From Porticoccaceae bacterium UBA2002 (GTDB taxonomy: Bacteria; Pseudomonadota; Gammaproteobacteria; Pseudomonadales; Porticoccaceae): a stretch of DNA of 19,247 bases. The notes beneath the pieces are model-generated. The model saw only the letters and a list, made by a program, of their open reading frames with translations, did no database searches and was not told the origin of the DNA. Numbering within the stretch: position 1 is the first letter of the stretch; the number at the start of each line of letters is the position of its first letter. The stretch covers positions 7,174 through 26,420 of the forward strand of contig DDCQ01000004.1 in NCBI GenBank assembly GCA_002334915.1, in the 5' to 3' direction. Shown one piece after another: positions 15,517-19,247 of the stretch. A program made the position numbers and the translations under genes.

Positions 15517-16781
15517 CTGTGTAGCCGTTTACGAATCCTTAATGTCAGCATCACCGCTCCAAGAAACACCACCGGTGTTATAGCCGCCAGGGCTATGCCC
15601 TGCGAGATAGGCAGGTAATTTTCAATCACCACAGGCTTAAGTAAGAGTTCAATCAGGCTCATGCTGTAGTAGGTCATTGCAATCACCGACAGGCCCTCCA
15701 CGGTCTGTTGCAAACGCAGCTGTATTTCGCTGCGCTTATCCATTGATACCAGCAGCTGCTGATTCTGTGTCTCAAGAGACAGCTGTAGCCGCAGATGCAG
15801 CAACTCACTGGTGCGGCTAATACGTTTGGATAAATTTTCTTTGCGTTTAACCACTGACATACAGGTATTAAAAGCCGGGATAAACCGCCGCACATGAAAC
15901 TGTTTAAGGGTTCTGATCGCCGGCATTTTCTGCTCTCTCAGCATATCCAATCGGCTTTCGGTCAAATTGAAATAAGCCTCGGTGGCTGAGAAACGAAAGT
16001 TGTGGTCCGCAACCAGTTTTTCCAGCTGGGTTGCCTCGGCAATCAACTCGTTCATTAGAGCCTGCTCGTCCTCTAGGGTAACCAGCTGATTTAATTTTTC
16101 ATTGGTCTTGACCAGGCGCTGTTCGAGATGACGAACCTCGGGCATTAGTAGGCGCGCGGTGGGCAGTGCCAGCAATGTCATGGAGCGATAGGCGGCAATT
16201 TCAAGCAAATTGCGAATAAGCCTGCCAGCCTGAAATGGGTCCAGGCCCTCATCCACCACCAGGGTACGGATAAAGCCATCGTCTTCAGACTGCACCGAGG
16301 TCCAGATTGTGGCCAGACCATCATAAATTTTGCTGCCTACCAGTCGCTGATCGTTAAATAACTGAGAAAGATCCTGCCGAGTGGTTGGCGCATCAGAAGC
16401 CGGGCGCAGATCAATATGATTAGCAGCAATTAACTGACCCTGAAGATTAGCAACCCAATCATTATCTAACAGAGAAAACACATTCTTACAAAAAGGCTGA
16501 TCTGGCTGACCCCGGCGCACGGCCGTGTAGGTAGAGAATTCATTATGAAATTCCCAGCGCAGATCGAATTGTTCAAAACTCTGATAGTAGCAGTCGGCAT
16601 TATCTGATGGAGCATCGACCCCATGGGACTGGGCAAGATCGGTAAGTTTATCCAACTCAGCCTGACGGTCACCGGAATGCAGAAACACCAGGCTCGACAC
16701 CTGAGCAGGCAGGTCCACAACGGGGAAGGGACGATTATGCAACTCATTAATTAGAGAATCTTTTAGCGGGTGAAGATCCAT
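15513..16781 (-). CDS. DUF3422 family membrane-anchored protein
   Basis: This 422-residue protein of unknown function begins with the family hallmark LHPLKDSLINELHNRPFP (3-20). A soluble domain extends to about 215, including FDLRWEFHNEFSTYT (72-86), WTSVQSEDDGFIRTLVVDEGLD (160-181 region) and AGRLIRNLLEIAAYRS (185-200). A long, mostly helical coiled-coil region covers about 215-360, and two transmembrane helices lie near 361-381 and 391-414 with a basic tail (RIRKRLHS). The start at 16779-16781 has GAGGAG nine bases upstream and matches the family N-terminus; a start 32 codons earlier lacks support. The stop overlaps the hisA stop: the genes converge and share four bases. The coiled-coil plus hairpin-TM layout is reminiscent of CorA-like channels, by architecture only. 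Confidence 0.87.
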   Translation of the reverse strand: MDLHPLKDSLINELHNRPFPVVDLPAQVSSLVFLHSGDRQAELDKLTDLAQSHGVDAPSDNADCYYQSFEQFDLRWEFHNEFSTYTAVRRGQPDQPFCKNVFSLLDNDWVANLQGQLIAANHIDLRPASDAPTTRQDLSQLFNDQRLVGSKIYDGLATIWTSVQSEDDGFIRTLVVDEGLDPFQAGRLIRNLLEIAAYRSMTLLALPTARLLMPEVRHLEQRLVKTNEKLNQLVTLEDEQALMNELIAEATQLEKLVADHNFRFSATEAYFNLTESRLDMLREQKMPAIRTLKQFHVRRFIPAFNTCMSVVKRKENLSKRISRTSELLHLRLQLSLETQNQQLLVSMDKRSEIQLRLQQTVEGLSVIAMTYYSMSLIELLLKPVVIENYLPISQGIALAAITPVVFLGAVMLTLRIRKRLHS

Positions 16782-16931
16782 AAAGCGCAACTCCTCTGGT
16801 GGTGGTGATTTGCCTGGTGTAATTTTTCCTATAGATTTTCCCTGTAACTGCAAATGCAAGCTGCACTGTAAATACACTGCAATTGGGCTAGTACGTTTAT
16901 TATCGCTGTACCGGTTTACTTTATCCTTGCG
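16782..16931. other. 150-bp intergenic region upstream of the DUF3422 gene
   Basis: This gap separates the TonB receptor stop from the DUF3422 start, both on the minus strand. It contains the DUF3422 ribosome site near its left end. I saw several TTGCA-type hexamers on the minus strand (around 16850-16885), some of them a plausible -35 for a downstream TATAGG or ATCTAT, but no convincing pair. No strong terminator hairpin for the receptor gene was seen. Confidence 0.35.
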
Positions 16932-18971
16932 CTACCAGCTGAACTGAATGCCAACCTGGGCTGTTCTGGGGGTTCCAGGGAAGTAGCGCTGTTGACTAAA
17001 TGTGGTGTAATCGGCGCGCTCGGCATACTGCCTATCGGTGAGGTTGCTGATATTGGCATACAGACGCATAGACTCAGAGACCGCCCAGCCCGCTCTGAGG
17101 TGCAGTAAATTGTGCCCCTCATAACTATATAGGTTCTCCGGGTTTAGGTAGTAGCTGCCCATAGACTGCCATTCCAACTCCAGGCTCTGACGATCGCTGG
17201 GTTTAAACGCCAGCCGGACGCTGCCAAAGTGCCTTGGTGCCGTGTCTATATCATTATCGCGAATATCCACACCACCCAGCAAGGTGCTGTTGCGGTAAGT
17301 ATGGCGGGCCTGGGTAGCACTGAGACCCAATGCCCATTGATCATTGATCTCGTAGTCCAGCTCCAGCTCAACACCCCGGTGCTCGGTCTCGCCATCGCTA
17401 ACATTAAAAAAGCTCGAGTCGCGGAATATCACATGGTCTTTTTCCATATGATAGGCAGCCAGCTTATAACTCAGATAGTCGGTATTGCCTTTGACGCCTA
17501 TCTCCAGACTATCGATACTCTCCGAGTCCAGGTCGGTGATCTGCTGGGCGCGCTGCAGGCGATAGAGCTCGGTGGCCTGGGGAGCTCTAAAGCCGCGAGC
17601 CAGGCGGATAAATGCACTGTGACTATCACTCATCCTAAGCTGGGCTCCCAGATTGGAAGACCAGTTATTAAACTCATTTTTGCCACTGGCGGGACGACTG
17701 TAGCGACAGCCACCGCGGCCACATGCAGTGCCATCGGCCTTGGTGCGTCCGGTCAGCATTTTATTGCTGTAGTCATAGCGCATGGTTTCAAAGCGCAGCC
17801 CTCCACTCAGGGATAGCTGATCATTGACCGTCCAGTCCAGATGCATAAATGGCGCAGCCATGCTGGCATCAACCGAATAATCGTAGTGCTGACCCTGGGG
17901 AATGGTCTCCTGCAAAAATGCTGAACCCATGGTGGGCCCATCCTGAGACTGCTCTAGATAGGCATCGGTAATCTCGGCATCAAAACCGGCGATAACATTG
18001 ATACCCTGAACTAGAGTGCGGTAATAACCCACCTGCACACCCAGACTTTTTTGGCCATTCTCTTCCAGCGGATCACCGGGCAGAAAATGCTGCAAAAAAT
18101 CCATTTGGCTGTAGCGAATATAGGGCGTTACAATCAGCTGATAATTCTGCTCTGACTTGCTGATACGCGACCAGGCCCGGGCAGAACGCACATCGCGATA
18201 GGCCTCTGGATTAAGATTTTGCTTCACCAGAGAGTTATCTTTATAGGCATCCAGACCCTCGATAAAGCCCGCCGTTTCCTGATTGAGATTGGTGACTGTC
18301 AGACCAGAGTCAATCTGCAGATCATCAGTTTTATAGCGATGACGCAGTGACATTTTTTGCTGGTCAAATCCCGACTCATCGCGGAAGCCACCGTCGCGGG
18401 TAAAGCTAGCCGCAATACCCAGAGTTTCGGTACCAGACTTAAACTTGACTCTACCATAGTCATTGGCGCCAACCTCTAGCCCCAGACTGCTCTGTTCAGA
18501 AATTTCAGGGGTGACTATATTAACCACCCCGTGCATGGCATTGGAACCATGGAGCACTGTGCCTGTACCGCGCAATACCTCAATACGCTGAGCTATTTCA
18601 GTATTGGCTTCAAACAGTTCATTAATATTACAGAACCCAGCCGCACGCAGAGGAATACCATCCTCCTGCATCAGAAAACCACCACAGCCACCGGCACCGG
18701 TTAGAACCGGTGAGCGCACTGCGGGGAGATATTCCTGACCATTGCCGCGGTGCAGATTAACCCCGGCAACTCTTGATAGCGCCTGCTGCACATGGGCGTG
18801 GGAAACTAACTCCAGCGCCTCCTCATCCACCACAGAGACACTGCCAATTACCTGCTGCAAATCGGCCTCTGCTCTGGTGGCAACAGTGACAATTTCATCA
18901 ATATTAGCCATTGCGGCACTAGAGAATAGTACCGCCAATATGGCTAGAGAACGTCCGGGTTTATTGATCAT
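16932..18971 (-). CDS. TonB-dependent outer-membrane receptor, complete, with cysteine pairs
   Basis: This 679-residue receptor has a signal peptide ending near AMA (20-22), a TonB box DEIVTVATR (25-33), and a plug domain with IPLRAAG, the IEVLRGTGTVLHGSNAMHGVVNIVTP region (130-155) and an unusual GAGGCGGF...FCNINELF segment holding C96 and C114. The beta-barrel follows and ends in the aromatic QFSW terminus typical of outer-membrane proteins. A second close cysteine pair occurs in a predicted loop (CGRGGC). The ATG at 18969-18971 has GAGG eight bases upstream and is preferred over the adjacent TTG. The substrate is unknown; overall form resembles vitamin or metal-chelate receptors more than the first receptor here. 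The preceding oxidoreductase gene is 21 bp upstream on the same strand, so the two are probably cotranscribed. Confidence 0.94.
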   Translation of the reverse strand: MINKPGRSLAILAVLFSSAAMANIDEIVTVATRAEADLQQVIGSVSVVDEEALELVSHAHVQQALSRVAGVNLHRGNGQEYLPAVRSPVLTGAGGCGGFLMQEDGIPLRAAGFCNINELFEANTEIAQRIEVLRGTGTVLHGSNAMHGVVNIVTPEISEQSSLGLEVGANDYGRVKFKSGTETLGIAASFTRDGGFRDESGFDQQKMSLRHRYKTDDLQIDSGLTVTNLNQETAGFIEGLDAYKDNSLVKQNLNPEAYRDVRSARAWSRISKSEQNYQLIVTPYIRYSQMDFLQHFLPGDPLEENGQKSLGVQVGYYRTLVQGINVIAGFDAEITDAYLEQSQDGPTMGSAFLQETIPQGQHYDYSVDASMAAPFMHLDWTVNDQLSLSGGLRFETMRYDYSNKMLTGRTKADGTACGRGGCRYSRPASGKNEFNNWSSNLGAQLRMSDSHSAFIRLARGFRAPQATELYRLQRAQQITDLDSESIDSLEIGVKGNTDYLSYKLAAYHMEKDHVIFRDSSFFNVSDGETEHRGVELELDYEINDQWALGLSATQARHTYRNSTLLGGVDIRDNDIDTAPRHFGSVRLAFKPSDRQSLELEWQSMGSYYLNPENLYSYEGHNLLHLRAGWAVSESMRLYANISNLTDRQYAERADYTTFSQQRYFPGTPRTAQVGIQFSW

Positions 18972-18992
18972 CAAAATCGCCTCAGCTTTAGA

Positions 18993-19247
18993 TCAGTCTT
19001 CAACAGTAAATGTTAGGCCTGCATTAGCCTGCACACGCTCAATCAGCAATGAGCCCATCGCTGGCGCCGGTGTCCAGATTCCACCACTGGCCGCCTCTGG
19101 GTTCTTCAGCAGACAGATAGCGCTCTCGGCTATCATCTTTGAGGTAGAGCCATAGCCGGGATCCTTATCACCCTGGACACTGACTTTAACCAGCTGACCA
19201 TCACTGGCCTCGCCTACAAACAGCACATCGTACATGCCGTTTTCGCG
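18993..19247 (-). CDS. Saccharopine dehydrogenase-like / trans-acting enoyl reductase-like protein, C-terminal part
   Basis: Only the last 84 residues lie in the window; the gene starts beyond base 19247. The segment DPGYGSTSKMIAESAICLL followed by SGGIWTPAPAMGSLLIERV and AGLTFTV is the typical C-terminus of the saccharopine-dehydrogenase NADP-binding family that includes trans-acting enoyl reductases. These are cytoplasmic or membrane-associated NAD(P)-dependent oxidoreductases of mostly unassigned substrate in bacteria; a true lysine-pathway role is not implied. An internal ATG near 19235 is not the real start because family-like sequence continues upstream of it (ENG codons) to the window edge. 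The stop is 21 bp before the TonB receptor gene. Confidence 0.8.
   Translation of the reverse strand, partial: RENGMYDVLFVGEASDGQLVKVSVQGDKDPGYGSTSKMIAESAICLLKNPEAASGGIWTPAPAMGSLLIERVQANAGLTFTVED

Noticed and set aside
16782..16877. 32-codon N-terminal extension of the DUF3422 protein
   Set aside because: The family normally begins near the LHPL...ELHNRPF block, and GAGGAG precedes the internal ATG at 16781.
17229..17816. 195-codon plus-strand open frame inside the second TonB receptor
   Set aside because: It is a shadow of the beta-barrel coding sequence with no supporting motif.

Overview
The window looks like chromosomal DNA of a heterotrophic, probably marine gammaproteobacterium, perhaps a Cellvibrionales/SAR92-like lineage. 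The reasons are the gammaproteobacterial liuR-liuABCDE operon layout, two TonB-dependent receptors, a DUF3422 protein, Shine-Dalgarno-led and often overlapping genes, and mid-range base composition. The taxonomic placement is an inference. No rRNA, tRNA, CRISPR array or transposase was seen.

Left module (1-7594). Five genes run leftward from a divergent promoter near 6750: a class III (CaiB/BaiF) CoA-transferase, an HMG-CoA-lyase-like enzyme overlapping it by ATGA, hyuA, hyuB one base apart, and a TonB-dependent receptor cut by the window start. A GntR/UTRA regulator is transcribed the other way. A perfect 18-bp inverted repeat overlaps the predicted promoter. This resembles a self-contained uptake and catabolic unit: outer-membrane import, ATP-dependent HyuAB ring opening or carboxylation, CoA activation, then C-C cleavage. 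Its substrate is unknown, and it is the best candidate here for an undescribed pathway.

Central module (7650-14712). This is a complete leucine/isovalerate degradation operon, liuR-liuA-liuB-liuC-liuD-liuE: MerR regulator, isovaleryl-CoA dehydrogenase, methylcrotonyl-CoA carboxylase beta, methylglutaconyl-CoA hydratase, carboxylase alpha and HMG-CoA lyase. It takes isovaleryl-CoA to acetyl-CoA plus acetoacetate. A perfect 16-bp palindrome lies in the liuR promoter. About 240 bp between liuB and liuC hold interspersed-repeat DNA: a tandem 18-bp repeat, a large inverted repeat and a terminator-like hairpin.

Right part (14755-19247). A HisA of the eukaryotic HIS6 type sits outside any histidine operon. 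It meets a convergent DUF3422 membrane protein with overlapping stop codons. Beyond lie a full-length TonB-dependent receptor and, 21 bp upstream of it, the C-terminal end of a saccharopine-dehydrogenase-like oxidoreductase that leaves the window.

The two central modules lie side by side under different regulators and each carries an HMG-CoA-lyase-family enzyme. They may therefore converge on acetyl-CoA/acetoacetate or exchange branched C5/C6 intermediates.
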